A stretch of DNA of 64,000 nt, taken from contig JABBOT010000004.1 in NCBI GenBank assembly GCA_016165875.1, positions 8,470,889 to 8,534,888 on the forward strand. Reading direction: 5' to 3'. Position 1 is the first letter of the stretch. Each line of letters opens with the position of its first letter. This stretch comes from Acanthopleura granulata. Lineage: Eukaryota > Mollusca > Polyplacophora > Chitonida > Chitonidae. Both the position numbers and the translations under genes were made by a program. The notes beneath the pieces are model-generated. The model saw nothing but the letters and a program-made list of their open reading frames with translations, did no database searches and was not told the DNA's origin. Shown here piece by piece: positions 48,200 to 60,894 of the stretch.

Positions 48200-49970
48200 A
48201 CATTGAGTGTCAATAATTCAGCTACACATTTACCTGACTGTTGCAGTGCTTGTGCATGTAGAATTACCTCACTGCTTTGTGATCTCTGCAACTTGACTCA
48301 TTTTGGCTCTCCAGTCTATTGTATGCTAAAGCATGGCTTACATTTAAAATGAAGTGTATGACAAATTAACTTATGTGTACCAGGCTGTCACTCTTCACCT
48401 TGAAGCATGAATGTGGCAAAACAACATAGCTAATGTACACCTGAACTTATAGAAAAACTTAAATACCAATCTTTATTCGGAAATATTTACTACAAGTGTG
48501 AAATAGATGTACTAAACAATGAAATATTGAACTTAGGGTGTACAAAGTGACTTCAAATATGATATGAGAGCTACCAGAAAAACAAGCACCGATAACTGTC
48601 TGATTACCTTGTCTGCTTGTCCTCCAGTCATCAAAAAGCTGTAATGTGAAACTATTATTGCACCCATCAGGAAAATGGCTTTAAGATAAATAACCCCCAA
48701 GCTTTAGCGCTGTACGATATCAGTGAGAAGCAAAGAGTCGGTTAAACATTTGCATTTTACACGCATATGCTACATTATTGAATGCATCATGCTAACGTTA
48801 TAATTCAACTGGCTGTAGTGTTACATCAGTAGAGTGATATAACAGTGTGAAAAGCTAGTGGGATAACTTACCTTTCAAACAAGATATCGATCGGATGTCA
48901 AGGGCTAAAAGATGTACATGTAGCCATTTTTTATAACAAATATGGGCAAGGGCAGACAGTTCAAGTGCTGGCTCTCTGTGACTTTACGGCCCTTGACTTG
49001 CTGTTCTGTTTTGTAAATGGTTCAGACTTAACCCATTATTTTACATTTCTCTGTTGCATAAGTGGGATAGTCTGTACTGAAATATTCATGCGACTGTGGG
49101 GTGTAATCTGGTCCTTTGTTTTTCTTTGTTGTTTTGTTTCCATATCAAGGGTCTAACTTTCTGCTGTTGCCTTTGCCACAGCAATGACATTCATACCTCT
49201 AACCATGAAACTCTCCGCTCACAGCCAGTCAAGGTATACAGGTCAAGGAGTACTTGGCCTACAGACTTTTGACAAGCAAGGAAGTACCAGTGTTTGTTTT
49301 GTCAATGTGAATGATTAATAAGAAATAAGACACTTGCATCCATGTTTACTACTCACAAACTTTGTCATTAAATACTAGTATGCACATTCAATCAAAAAAA
49401 AAAACAAGTAAACTAAAGAGTTTTACACAGAAGCAACATAAAATGTGAAGACAAGATAAAGTAAAATACAAATGTATACAGTTCACTTGGAATTGACATT
49501 TGCAGTAGCTGCTACAATGATCACACCTAAACGACACTATGTTTTTCTGATATTTCTTTTAGTGATGAAAATTAAAAGTAGAAGTTGTTTCCTGACAACA
49601 TATCAACAACTGCTCACTTCAGTGGCAGATTCAATGTTCACCAGACAGAGTACTGCCAATGATCAATCATTTCAATTCATTTACCAAAACAACACTATCC
49701 AATGTCACTTGTCGGACTCTCACCATACAAAGTACTGCTCAAATAAACATTGTCTGCTGAATACTTTGTAGAGACTAGGACTTGTCAGCAGATCCCAGTG
49801 CACTGTCATCATCAGTTTGTCTGACAAAATTTCGCACCAGCAATGCATCACTCTTTGAGCTCAAATACAGGCTCATCAGCCTCATTGACACTTGTTCAAA
49901 GCTATGTGTTGTTTGCATCTCAACCTGTTTCCTTAAGCTTTAGTCCTTCTGCTTTACACTATTCAGAAAT
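48200..49970. other. Intergenic stretch with a possible third SINE type
   Basis: Mostly featureless. At about 48943-49000 'gcaagggcagacagttcaag' and 'tgctggctctctgtgac' followed by 'ggcccttgacttgctg' resemble the sequence at 57838-57910 (see there). The end of the UBL4A 3' UTR should lie at the right of this stretch, but no clear polyA signal is seen. Confidence 0.35.
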
Positions 49971-49974
49971 TCTG

Positions 49975-52900
49975 TTATCTGGGACCCTCCATTTCTATCA
50001 CTTCCATTCTTGTTCCAGTTAACTTTGCTGTTGCAAATCGCTCAATATCATCCAAATTCAAGCTGTTGATTGTTTTGTCCAAATCCTACAAGAAAGAAAA
50101 ATGTGCAGATATTTAATTATTAGTACACAACTTGGACAAGGAGATATGTTTACATACTCAGTAATAATCTTTGTAGTTAACTTGAGAGCTCAATAAATCT
50201 TTAATGCTGAGAAAAAGCTTCATTTTATACAGTGAACACCTTGAACATGTTATCCATCCGCTGCAACAGATGGCCATCTCCACTTGATCCCCAAATATAT
50301 AGTACCACTGATCAGTCATATCAGAAACTCCCAATACATGTCAAGCCTATATCAAAATAAATAAATAAATAAAATCCTGCTGGTCCATTCTAATATAAAG
50401 AGTAACACTGTACAGAAATGGACACTCTCCCTTAATTTCCACCTTCATTGGAAATTCGTATTATTCCACAGCAAGCTGTTTCAACTTCCTTGTTTGCATC
50501 ATGAGGAGACTATATGTTAATATGCCACAGTATACCAACATTATACAACTGAGCCACACGTAATCCACTGTCGATAAAACAGTTACGCCACAAATGTTTA
50601 TTACCATGCTCAATTTGTCAGACGTGTATTACAGTTATTTTTCTGGGATAATATTCTGGATTTTTCTGTATAATATTAGTTACATGGTTACTGAATGAAA
50701 GAATACGAAACTATATGGGTCTATAAGTCTCAGCCGAGTGTCAGCCGAGCCCAATATGAGGCTTATTGATCCCGTATAGTTTCATATCCTTTCACTCAGT
50801 AACCATGTAACAAAAGACCCTAAAAACAACACTGAAATTTGTTTCTTCAAAATCAGAAGAAGCTTTAACAGTACTTACCTGTCACATCGAGGAGTTTGAA
50901 TTAACAGAAATTATGACATCATAATGTTACTGGCAATGTTCATTCAACATTCTTTTGATGATGTGTCGTTGGTGTCACTGTTGCGTCACATTATAACTAT
51001 TACGTCATGGCGTTCTCCCTATTGTTGAGTCACCAGACACATATATCATCTGCTGCAGGGTATAGAGTTATACTTGACTGTCACTACTATTACTGTCCAG
51101 TCAAAATCAGAGGATTTTGTCGGATGCAGGATAAATCAATAATATGCCTCACGCGGAACATTTCTCTTGACGACCACCAAAACAGAACGAAAAGGGAACT
51201 GCCTCATTGTGGAATACGTCTATGATAACAAACGCATTTTACTTAATGAAAAATTATGTTAGTTTGTACGAATTACAACCGACCTTTTTATATTCTTGTA
51301 ATACAAGTTCAGCATTTTCTTTGGTGAAATGCCTAAGTAAAAATCGCCTTAGTTCTGCCCACCAAGCTTGTTCTTCTGGTGACAATTCCTTGGTGATGGG
51401 TGTGGGACTAGCAGAACTGTCCGCTCTGACTGAGTCAGGACCCTTCTGCTTAACCACAAACAAACGACTTCCTTCCTTCAAGCCACATTCTCCTACTGTA
51501 CTGAAATCTGAGAAGATAAACACCATCAACAACAGACATTACAAGAAAGGAACTTGACAAAAAGCAGAAGAGGTGTTTATATGTGTGCTCAACATACAGA
51601 ACAGTGTCCAGGGGATGAAGCTCACACACCAATACACTTCTCAGGACACAAACATGTCAGAAAAAGTTGATTTTTTGGCTATTTATATCTGGGTTCTAAC
51701 AGTTTTTACAGCTGACAAAGTGCTAAAGATGAAGCATACAACCAGCTTTGGATTCACAAAAAAATGTCCACAATATCCCTCATTCCATTGAATTTTACCA
51801 TATCTACATTTCAGACATGAATATTTGGTTACTGTGTTGAGATGTCGATACAAACTTTTGCATACCAGTTTTCATTATGGATCTTCAAGCAGAATAACTT
51901 TATTAATGGTTATTAATAATATACTTATGTACATTTATTCATTTCCGCTTATGCCATACTTTTAGTCAGCTTTTCAGTTGACAGAAACTTACAGTAGGAA
52001 CAATCTATAAGAGCCAACTAAATAACTAAGCTTGAAAAGAGCCAGATGAAACATAATAATGAAACATAACTAATAATGCCTAATGAGGGAGTTTCGAGTT
52101 CGAACTCTATTGTCGCAGAAGGTAAAAAGAGTTCAACTGTGTCATGTAACTTGTCAAAAATGTCAGGCAATTTTGTTGATTTTAACTTGGCGATCACCTG
52201 TCTCGCTGTGTTAGGGTGGCACAAACGACCTCTCCTTTGTTCAGGAGCATCACAAGTTAAAAAACTTTCAGTTTCTTAATTCTCACTATTGTACGTCTAG
52301 TCTAAATAGCCTTTTTTGAGACTTTTCTTAGACGCCCATGTTATCGCAAATGTAATCAGAAATTGTTGCCTAACATTTTTGACAGGTCACATGGTAGAGC
52401 GATAAAAGAGTTTCAACTCGAAACTCCCCTATTCATTTATGTTTACAAAAGTGGCAGGTTTGTGTACACTGCAGCATTACCTCCCAATGGTTTCCCTTGA
52501 AACACAACTTTTTGATGGGCCACTGGAATCTTTGTCTTCGCCTCAAGTATGTTTTTAATCTTCAAGATATTTTCTGTTGGATCAACCTGATAAAATAAAT
52601 TTACTTCTTTATTTCATTGAGGTTTTTAGTTTCAAAACTCACCAAGAAAACAAAACTACTTGTCAGATAAAAAATTGATGTTGATGGATAAATCAAACAC
52701 ATTCGTAAAGGAAGTCTTGAGATGAGTGACTTGGGAATGACAATGAAAGGCTCAAAACTTTAAATGAACAGCGCTAATGAAAAAAGGTGAAGAATAAATT
52801 AATGAATCGCGGAAAAATGATAAATTCACCAAGCACTAAGGTGGATTACACCTGGTTACAAACAGATGAGATACATGTAGAAGTTACAGTCAGCCGTTGA

Positions 52901-53055
52901 TATATTTCACAACTTATCTTCGTGGACTCTTATTTGTGAAGTACTACATCTTCTTGGATCGTTTGAAATAATCAGTACAATTAGATCCGGTAAGAAGACA
53001 GTATTACCTCTACCGAACACGTATCTCCTTGTAAGACCTTGGCCATTAGCTTCAT
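49975..53055 (-). CDS. UBL4A: Ubiquitin-like protein 4A (BAG6 complex, tail-anchored protein handling)
   Basis: Four exons (53008-53055, 52481-52586, 51284-51495, 49975-50085) join in phase to 158 aa; human UBL4A has 157. Residues 1 to about 67 are the ubiquitin-like domain (MKLMAKVLQGDTCSVEV, KIPVAHQKVVFQGKPLG, GSRLFVVK). A Pro/Ser/Thr-rich linker follows. Residues about 92-140 are the TUGS domain that docks on BAG6 (EEQAWWAELRRFLLRHF, NSLNLDDIERF). In the family, the protein passes tail-anchored proteins from SGTA to the TRC40/GET3 pathway in the cytosol. The Met at 53055 is the natural start, with another at codon 4. Exon 3 must start at the second of two nearby acceptors (TACAG|TAGG), because the first would put TAG in frame. 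Divergent from NFYB, 1.26 kb away. Confidence 0.95.
50640..51005. repeat. Foldback repeat, copy 1 (41-bp inverted arms)
   Basis: Arms at 50679-50719 and 50771-50811 are reverse complements at about 37 of 41 positions, around a 51-bp loop that itself holds a short direct repeat (cagccgag twice). A conserved 3' part follows: 'agaagctttaacagta', 'acatcgaggagtttgaatt', 'tatgacatcataatgtta'. A second, diverged copy lies at 59955-60320. This copy is in UBL4A intron 3. It is probably a non-autonomous mobile element of unknown class. Confidence 0.8.
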
Positions 53056-54311
53056 GTTTACTGTTTCTCGGTCAGCCGAACGTGGATTGCACTGGGAATT
53101 CCCCTGTTGGCCATCGCGTAGGAATTTAGTGACGTAATATCGCAAGCTATTACTGAAAGTAATACCACTAAATAAAGAGCCACCACTTCCCTAAAATTTC
53201 TTTTGTTTAAATTACCTGAATACGTTTTACAGAACCATCTTCACAACGCGCACACTACAACGTAATTACTACAGGGACTATTTGTTTGGCCCAGGAGCAT
53301 AGGGATTCCCGTGGAAAACAGTCTGCCCTTACATGAATTTCGTTATACATTGCTGGAGTACATAACAAGAAGAGGGATCTATAAAGAAGGCTCCAGTAGG
53401 CAGACATATTGGGTAATTTTCATACTCAAAAAGTACATTTTTTGTGCTAAAGCGGCAAATGAGTCGTAGCTGTTTTGTAAGGATAATTCGTCCAATGTAA
53501 TCCATTACATTGGTGGGGCTAGTCATTCTCCCAGAAGAGCATTTGTGGCAGAGTTGAAGGTTGTTCGGTCTCTGACTGGCTGTGGGTATCTGCTGAAATC
53601 TCACTGGCTCCTGAGTTGACCAACCAATTTCTCAATTTCGTCTCAATCACATATAGGTTTGTTGCCATTATCCTTCGGCCAATAGTCGACATGTGCTTCA
53701 TTTTCAAAACACAGAGAAGTCGTCATGCGATGGAAGATTTTATTTGAAATTAAGAAAAAAATCGCCGACGAAGACCTCCATGTTTTGTTTGGGGCACTTG
53801 CTGATATAGCCGCCATGTTTCTTTTGTGGTAGCTTCGATATTCCTGTGTAGTAGAACTTCTTCGCGATCAAGATACACTTTGATTACTACCGCATTGGAT
53901 ATCCGCTTTGGGGACATCGGTGCCAGTGTTTTGTTTTCTAGATAGAGAAAGTCAGTAATACTGCTGCTCTCAGGATGTAAGATCAATTCATTTCTGCTAT
54001 TACGTAGACATTTTTCATTCAAAAAGTCGAAAGTGAAAGTTGGAATTTTCCCAGTTACTGGTAGTGCATAAACTGTATGCTCACATTAAAACAGTTTTCA
54101 TAAGATAATGTCTTGACCAAAGGCAAAATGTAAATTTGCCTCAAATTGTGAAATAACCAATGTTTTGTAGACAAGAACTAAGGCCAGTGTTGAGAGACGT
54201 ATGTAATATTTATTGTTATTGTCATTCATTTTCCCTTTATATTTTTTCCCATTTCCTGCCATGTATTACAACAATAATTTTCAGTTTTTTCTATTGTTGC
54301 AGTGATCTGAG
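53056..54311. promoter_or_regulatory. Divergent UBL4A/NFYB promoter region with five CCAAT boxes
   Basis: The intergenic region between two head-to-head start codons. CCAAT pentamers occur at 53492-53496, 53509-53513 (reverse), 53624-53628, 53679-53683 and 54157-54161. Four of them lie within 200 bp. CCAAT is the binding site of the NF-Y complex, whose B subunit is encoded next door. Minus-strand open frames at 53519-53707 and 53750-54022 in this region are not supported as genes. An acceptor at 54301-54302 ten bases before the NFYB start shows that NFYB has an upstream non-coding exon, which I could not locate. Confidence 0.5.
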
Positions 54312-57300
54312 ATGGATGGCACAGGTGGAGATGGTGCTGGCGATAATGGCACAATAGGAGATTCCTTTATAAGTGCCAGCAATGCCTCTTATGTTATGAC
54401 AGGTGCATATACTGATGTGCATTGTAATGGGATTCTAGCCGAACACATAACAGCCATCCTGGCTGGATAATAAGCAGACAGGGTGGCTACCCTAAGCTGA
54501 CCTAGCCTGACATGATCAGTATGCTTATTTAATAAGCCAAATGGACATTGGAGCTGTCTCGTGAGATTAACGCTGTTTGAGCAAGACATGAGCGGGTGCT
54601 CTCCCAAACCAACGCTAAAAAGACATGATTTCTGGTAGTGGCTACGGAATACACATTTGAGATTCCGCGAACCACTCTCAGTCAATTTTTCTTTGTTATT
54701 TTCTGGACTTCGCTCACACAAAAACATAACTGAATAGAGTTTCCACCGAAGGCCAAGAGCGATTGCTCTTTGGTCTTAAGTTAAGCCAAAATGTTGAACC
54801 AAAATGCACTGCATCGAATTGTTGCCATTGAGACCACCACCACCAACAACAACAGCATTCTAACGTATAGCAACTAGCAAAAATCACGTTATTTAGGGTC
54901 ATTTTGTGTTAGTGTGCAAGAGCACCCACCCATGTCTGGCCCATGCAGAGTTAATCTCGTGAGATGGCTCCTATGCTGATTCGGTTTATATACTGTCAGG
55001 TATTGTATACAGATGTCAGACTGAAAAGTGCATTTTCTGTGGAAAACGTCTAGCTACTGCTTGGCCTCTGATGTAATCCCTCCCTTGTATTGCCTAAATC
55101 TCCAAATACACAGATCCTTTCCCCATAATATTGAGATCTCTGATCTTTGATAGTTGGCCTTCTTGCTGATGTATCATATATACATAGATGGTCAAGCATT
55201 GTTACCGATATCGAGTTCAATAATAATGAATGGGAGTTGGGGGGTGGGTAAATCAGTTGTACGCAAAATTTCATTGGCGGCCTTCTCTATTGCTTGATGA
55301 TTCTCAAGAAAAAACACTGATTGACGTAGAAAAGTGACCAAGCAGTTGCTAGATATATTCATGGAAAATGCACTTTTCTGTCTGATCTCTGTATTCAAGA
55401 CCACACAAGGGCACTTCACCCATTTGAGGCAGCAGCAAGCAGGTGATGAGGTGAAAGATAACATTGGAAGGGATAGGAATATGAACAACACTCTGAGAAC
55501 TACGTTTGATAATAAGCGGAAATTACAGTATATATTACAGAACAGTCTGCATAGTATATATAACTTATCAGTGTAAACAAAACCTAGTTTTGAACTTATG
55601 AGGTCGTGAAGCAAAGTTCTATATTAACTTCCATGTTACTTTGACAATGTTTTCACAACTGTGTCTGTGGGAAAAGTGTGTTGGTGCGAGTATAACTGCT
55701 AATGCCTGGTTGTCTGTGGTTTTGAATGCAGTACCTGTCAGTATATTAAATAAGCACACAGATGCAGATTGTGTCAAACTAAAGCTTAACCTAATCCACT
55801 AAATGTTTCCAGCCTGACATTATTCTAAGTTGACTACTGGGTCATAATGTGTATGATCGGACTATTCTTATCAGAATTTAATGGCTTTTATGTTTTGTTT
55901 GTAATATACAGATTTGTTTATACGTATTCATTACATCTTCATGTATTGGCAAGAAGTTGCCATGCTCCAAATCTTCTGCAAAATTCAAGTAAAGGTGATA
56001 ATGTAGTAAAATAAGAATTATATACCTTATAGTCACTACACTGATTAGTAGATTGGGGATGCCATAATCATGGCTCAGAGACACTGCTATTTGCCAAAGT
56101 GGTAAAAAGATCCATGCAGTGCAGATGCGCACCCCACATAAGCCACGTTGTAACATATCCCCTTCTTATCGCCACACGTGATTTTGTAATGGTAATCCGA
56201 TCAAGCATCTGAGAAGAAAGCATCCAGGCTATTTGTAGTGCTTACTCGCTCTGCACGCAGTTAGTGAGCACTTTGGCCATTATGATACATGTATACAAAA
56301 GATCAAACATGAGCTGACCATGCACAGCTTTACATGCATGTATACTTGACCATGCAACCAAGATGGGGGTGGGATACTCGGCTGGGAAACAGCTTTGCTG
56401 TACTTTGGCTTTACAGAAACTTACTGAAGATCTCTACATGCAAAAGTTGATTGTTGTTTGTCCTGAACTAAGTATACAAAGAGCATATATGTCAAACTGG
56501 GACACTCATAACTTAGTCCCATTCTGTGCAATATAATCAAATACACAAGTATGGAATTATGTTGACAATTTAAAGACACTGATAAATTTATCTACTCTTC
56601 ACTTATCATTTTGGTTCATTAAACTAACTCTCTTACTTCTGGCTCATTAGTGAATGCCAAAATTCTTAAATTTATCTGCTGATTCATTGAAGGGTAGTAT
56701 GCCAAATTATGGCAAAAAAAAAAATGATTAACACTGAACTCTAATCAGCCCAACTGGAAAAAAACTGGAAACTACAAGAAGCCATCCAGATTAAGAAGTT
56801 AAAGCCTAGCCTCAACAGAGATCAAAGCATTCACCTGCCCTCAGCTTATGATCTGTTAGTCCTTCAACCTGACCTGGAACCCCTAATCCTCTGAGTACAG
56901 TTTAATCATATGCCCCCTTGTTGACACTTGTATCTCTAGTTGTTATATTTGACAGCATTAATGTTTTGATGTCACTCACTTGATAATGATGTTAGTAAGT
57001 ACATCAAAAAGCTGTGTTAATAAACCAAGAAGATGTATATTCATAAGAAAGACTTGTCCAGTGTACTCCCATCCCAGCTTGTAAATGCCATTCAAACAAG
57101 TTATAATTGAGCATTTTCAGATGGTTGTTTGAGGGTTTGAGGGTGGGGTGGATTAAAGCTGTCTTATTTGTCATGCTTTGTATGAAAATGGTGTATGAAT
57201 GTTTTCAGACGGAGGGGATGAGGCTGAAGCTGATTCTGGTGAAGGTGAAGGGGATGAATCTCGGAGTGATGAACCTTTGAGGGAACAGGTATGTAAATAA

Positions 57301-60300
57301 TAGCCGATTGTGTCGATGGCCAGAAGAGGGCACTGCAGTCCTGTATAATATATGCAGTGTAAATAGCATGGGATTCGCATAAGTTGTTATAATCATAGCA
57401 AGGTGTTAGAAATTTTGACATGCATACCAAATGCACTCATAACAGTCGTAAGTAGAGTTGTTATACATCTATAAGTAAATTAAACAAAGATGACTATTGC
57501 ACAATATTGCAAAAGATACACATTATTTTGCTCAGGAGACTGCTTCAGGGTTGGTCTATGCCAGGAAGTAAATTCTAAAAGTGAAACTTAAGGGTTGTGG
57601 TATTGTCAAGTACCAGAGATATTGGGAAGTGTTTGAGACAATTATTTCTACCTGCTTGCCAGTGCAAATCTTTCATCTGTGTCTTGGAGAAATATTGGTT
57701 TACTGCATGTACATTGTCATATGTTGTAGTTATTGTAATTTTTGTTTGATACAGTTTTCACTATTAGCTAGGATGCAGAATGGAGGAATATTACGATGGT
57801 GAATTTTTCTAATCCCTCACATAATTCATAAGGGTCCTTGCTAGCACAAGACAGTCAAAGTACTGGCTCGTTGCACCTTTCAGGCCCTTGGCCTTTGAGG
57901 TCGACTGTTCAAATTTGTCTCTGGCGCCCCAGAAGATTTGTCAGGTGCCATGCAAGACCTAGTCAGCGTGTGATTTACTCTTGTCACACTCGGCCCGTAA
58001 GCCTAAACACTTTCATACAGTTTTTAGAAATGATTAAGTATGATAATTAATACCAGTCTGATAAATAATTAAAATTTTTAATTTAATTCAAAAATAAAAC
58101 TGAAAATTTATCGTGTTTGTTTTTCTTCTTCATTTGTATATTTGGACCGTGTAACGGAGATCACCCAGATTGAGGCTTACATGTACTTTCAGGGTGTGTC
58201 TAAAATAAGTTTGTCATTTTCAGGACCGATTTCTTCCAATAGCAAATGTTGCACGGATCATGAAAAAGTCAATTCCAAATACTGGCAAGGTATGGTGATG
58301 ACTAACTTAACTATTTTATGGTGTTCTATAAAGGGCAGAAAAAATTGGATCTGAGAACCTTACTCTTCAACCTTTCAAACCCATGGCGTGTGTGGATGTA
58401 ATTTATTTATATTAATAATGGGTTCATGTTTATGTGTAATCTGCAAAAAATGTTGCTTCTGGAGTTGTGATTATTACCTAATGATAAAATACTGATTCAG
58501 TAATAAAATCAGTTTTATTTTACAATGTATTTATTTAAACCTGTAATAATTTTACAGATTGCCAAAGATGCTAAGGAATGTGTACAAGAATGTGTTTCTG
58601 AGTTCATCAGTTTCATCACAAGCGAGTATCCTTTAACCCTTTAAGTCAAATTCACCTTTGGAAAATGAGGATTACTTTCTTTTTATACTTTATTCAGTGT
58701 AAATTCTGTTATAGATCTTTCTGTTGTAATATCTCACATGATTTAATATATCTATATCCTCATTCTTGTTAGACATACATGTAAGTCAATCCAGTGTCCC
58801 GTTCAATTGTTAATTCAAGCTTTCCTTTTATTTTGTGGATTGTAGATGTTTTCTTATAAAGTATGCTCTGGCAAGCTCCAATTATTTTTTTATCAGTTTG
58901 GTTTGGGGAGGGGCTCTCGGAAGAACATTTATTGTACTGAAGGAGTAAATGCTTGTCATTTTGTAAAAAATGGGAGAAAGTTTTTAAATATTCATACTGA
59001 AAATTTTACCTAAAGGGGCCAACAAAACACCACATATACTATACATGGTAAGGCAAGCTGTACTTGTGGCGTTCTGAGTATATTGGCCTTGACCATGCCT
59101 CAGAGCAAGTGAAAGATGCCATCAGGAAAAAAGGAAGACAATAAATGGAGAGGATATCCTGTTTGCAATGTCCACCTTAGGATTTGACCACTATGTTGAG
59201 CCTCTAAAACAATTTTTACAAAAATACAGAGAGGTCAGTGCTAAATATGAAGAATGTGTAGTAAAATTAATCTTTCATTTTTTGTTCACTCGTTAAGATG
59301 AACCCAAAGCACCTAATGTGATCAAAATGAAGTGATCTTGTAGCCAGGTGCACTTGCATATAATGATATCACTACACTGAAAGCTTTTTTCACATCAATT
59401 CCTGCTGGAATATGCCTTGGTAGCCATTTTACATTCATTGGCAGTTTTTCTTGGTTTGAGCTGATGCTTTCATTCTGGTTTGTTCTAACACTGCAGTCAA
59501 CAAAGGGTGAAAAAGGCAGTGTAACTCCTGGTGGGTCAGAAGAACTTGGTGATGCGTGTATAGATGACTCCTTTGGTAAGTTGTTAAGAAGTAGCTCTGA
59601 AGATGACCAAGGGCACCAACATTTATTAACAATCCCCTACTAGTTAAACAAGAAAGGACTATGCTGACAGCCTGTGTTTCTCATCAGCAAACGTTTGTTA
59701 AAGGCCGTTTCAAAGAATTGCCAGCAGACTGATAATAATCTTGACTTTCCTATCAGATTAACAGTATGTGTCGGTGAACTAATAAATTGTTCTCTGTAGT
59801 TCATAATGTTACACTTTGTTTTTCAGCTCAAACAATTCCAACTAATATCTTAACAACAGATACAGCTGGACAGCAGAATGTTGTTTACACTACAACATAC
59901 CCACCACAAGTCGTAAGTTGTATTCATCTCTCTGCACCAAGCTGTGCAGATTTTATGTGTTATATATGGCTTAGTCGCATAATGTTAGTTACACAGTTAC
60001 TAAGTGGCTGGATATGAAACTTTACTCGGTCAGTAATATGAGATATGAAGTCATATGGAGTCAGTAGTTCTCATATCAAGGGCAGCCAGCCTCCAGTATG
60101 TGAATTACTTACCCCACATAGTTTTCCATCCTGTCACTCAGTAACCCTGCAATGAATTTATCCTGCAGAAGACCCTCCAAAAATAGACTGAAATATGTTT
60201 TTTGAAAGTGAAGGGAAGCTTTAACAGTAACTTCCTGTCCTTGTCGAGGAGCTTTGAATTATCAAGCAGTGTTGAAGGGACTATGACATCATAATGTTAT

Positions 60301-60894
60301 TGACTGTGATGTGTCAACAATTCTTTGGGAACGTCCAGGGCTGGGGTCACATACTAGTGCACCTGTCGCCAATGTGATTGCTGTGAGTTCAAGCCCAGTT
60401 CACGCTGGCTTCCTCTTTGACCGTATGTGAGAAAGTCTTCCAGCAACCTGCGAATGGTCGTCATGTTTTGTTTGACCTTGGCCTTGTTGTTGCATCACAG
60501 TGTAACATGGCGTAATACAGTGTGTCATGAGGCATATAGCATCCACTACAGGATTCAAAAATATGCTGTTATATGTATGTGTATCCCTCACATGACCATT
60601 GCCATCCAATGAAAAACATACCATTTTGTCTGATGCAGAATAACTGGTATTTGCAAATTTACATAATCTAAAAATGTAACACTGTAACAGAACGAAAGAA
60701 AAACTTCTTGCAACAGCAAGGTTCTATCACTTTTCCCTCCGCAGAATGGGTTGGCCAGGTGCATTGGGTTTACATCAGGAAATATAGACATGCAAGTAAA
60801 AATTTTGGATGGGGACAGTCAACACCAGTAAAGAAGATATTGATTTGATCTCTCCTTTCTCTTGCAGATTGCGCAGCTGAACTCCTTTGCTTAG
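54312..60894 (+). CDS. NFYB: Nuclear transcription factor Y subunit beta (CCAAT-binding, histone-fold)
   Basis: Eight coding exons (54312-54402, 57209-57288, 58224-58289, 58558-58625, 59104-59233, 59497-59575, 59827-59912, 60868-60894) join in phase to 208 aa; human NFYB has 207. Residues 1-57 are an acidic, Gly/Ser-rich leader. Residues 58 to about 148 are the histone-fold core, almost identical to vertebrates: [14 protein letters not shown], then [18 protein letters not shown], then [18 protein letters not shown]. The C-terminal tail keeps the Gln/Thr/Tyr-rich activation-type sequence ([12 protein letters not shown]). The protein pairs with NF-YC and then NF-YA to bind CCAAT boxes in the nucleus. 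A 5' UTR intron ends at 54302. The first coding intron, 2.8 kb, is the longest; intron 7 holds a foldback repeat and a partial SINE. Confidence 0.97.
54403..57208. other. NFYB intron 1 (coding)
   Basis: A 2.8-kb intron between GTGCAT (donor) and ttttcag (acceptor). It holds several minus-strand open frames (54389-54727, 55192-55614) with no recognisable homology or splice context. No repeat identified. Confidence 0.6.
57838..58000. repeat. Possible third tRNA-headed SINE type
   Basis: 'tgctagcacaagacagtcaa' and 'gtactggctcgttgcacc' followed by 'ggcccttggcctttgaggtc' and a B-box-like 'ctgttcaaatttg' resemble a degraded tRNA-derived head. A shorter related segment occurs at about 48943-49000. 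Weakly supported; located in NFYB intron 2. Confidence 0.35.
59955..60320. repeat. Foldback repeat, copy 2 (diverged)
   Basis: Arms at about 59988-60029 and 60111-60152 are imperfect reverse complements, and the downstream block ('ggaagctttaacagtaac', 'cgaggagctttgaatta', 'tatgacatcataatgtta') aligns with copy 1 at 50640-51005. It lies in NFYB intron 7. Confidence 0.7.
60338..60466 (+). repeat. SINE family A, 5' half only
   Basis: Head and first half of the body ('ctgtgagttcaagcccag', 'acgctggcttcctcttt', 'agcaacctgcgaatggtcg') with no tail. It starts immediately after the foldback repeat copy. The missing 3' end suggests deletion, since SINE truncation is usually at the 5' end. Confidence 0.7.

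Noticed and set aside
53519..54022. Two minus-strand open frames in the UBL4A/NFYB intergenic region
   Set aside because: They do not join UBL4A in phase, lack credible splice sites, and fall in the promoter region of two divergent genes.
40412..60466. tRNA-like heads of SINE copies considered as tRNA genes
   Set aside because: The heads cannot form a full cloverleaf and are each continuous with the shared SINE body.
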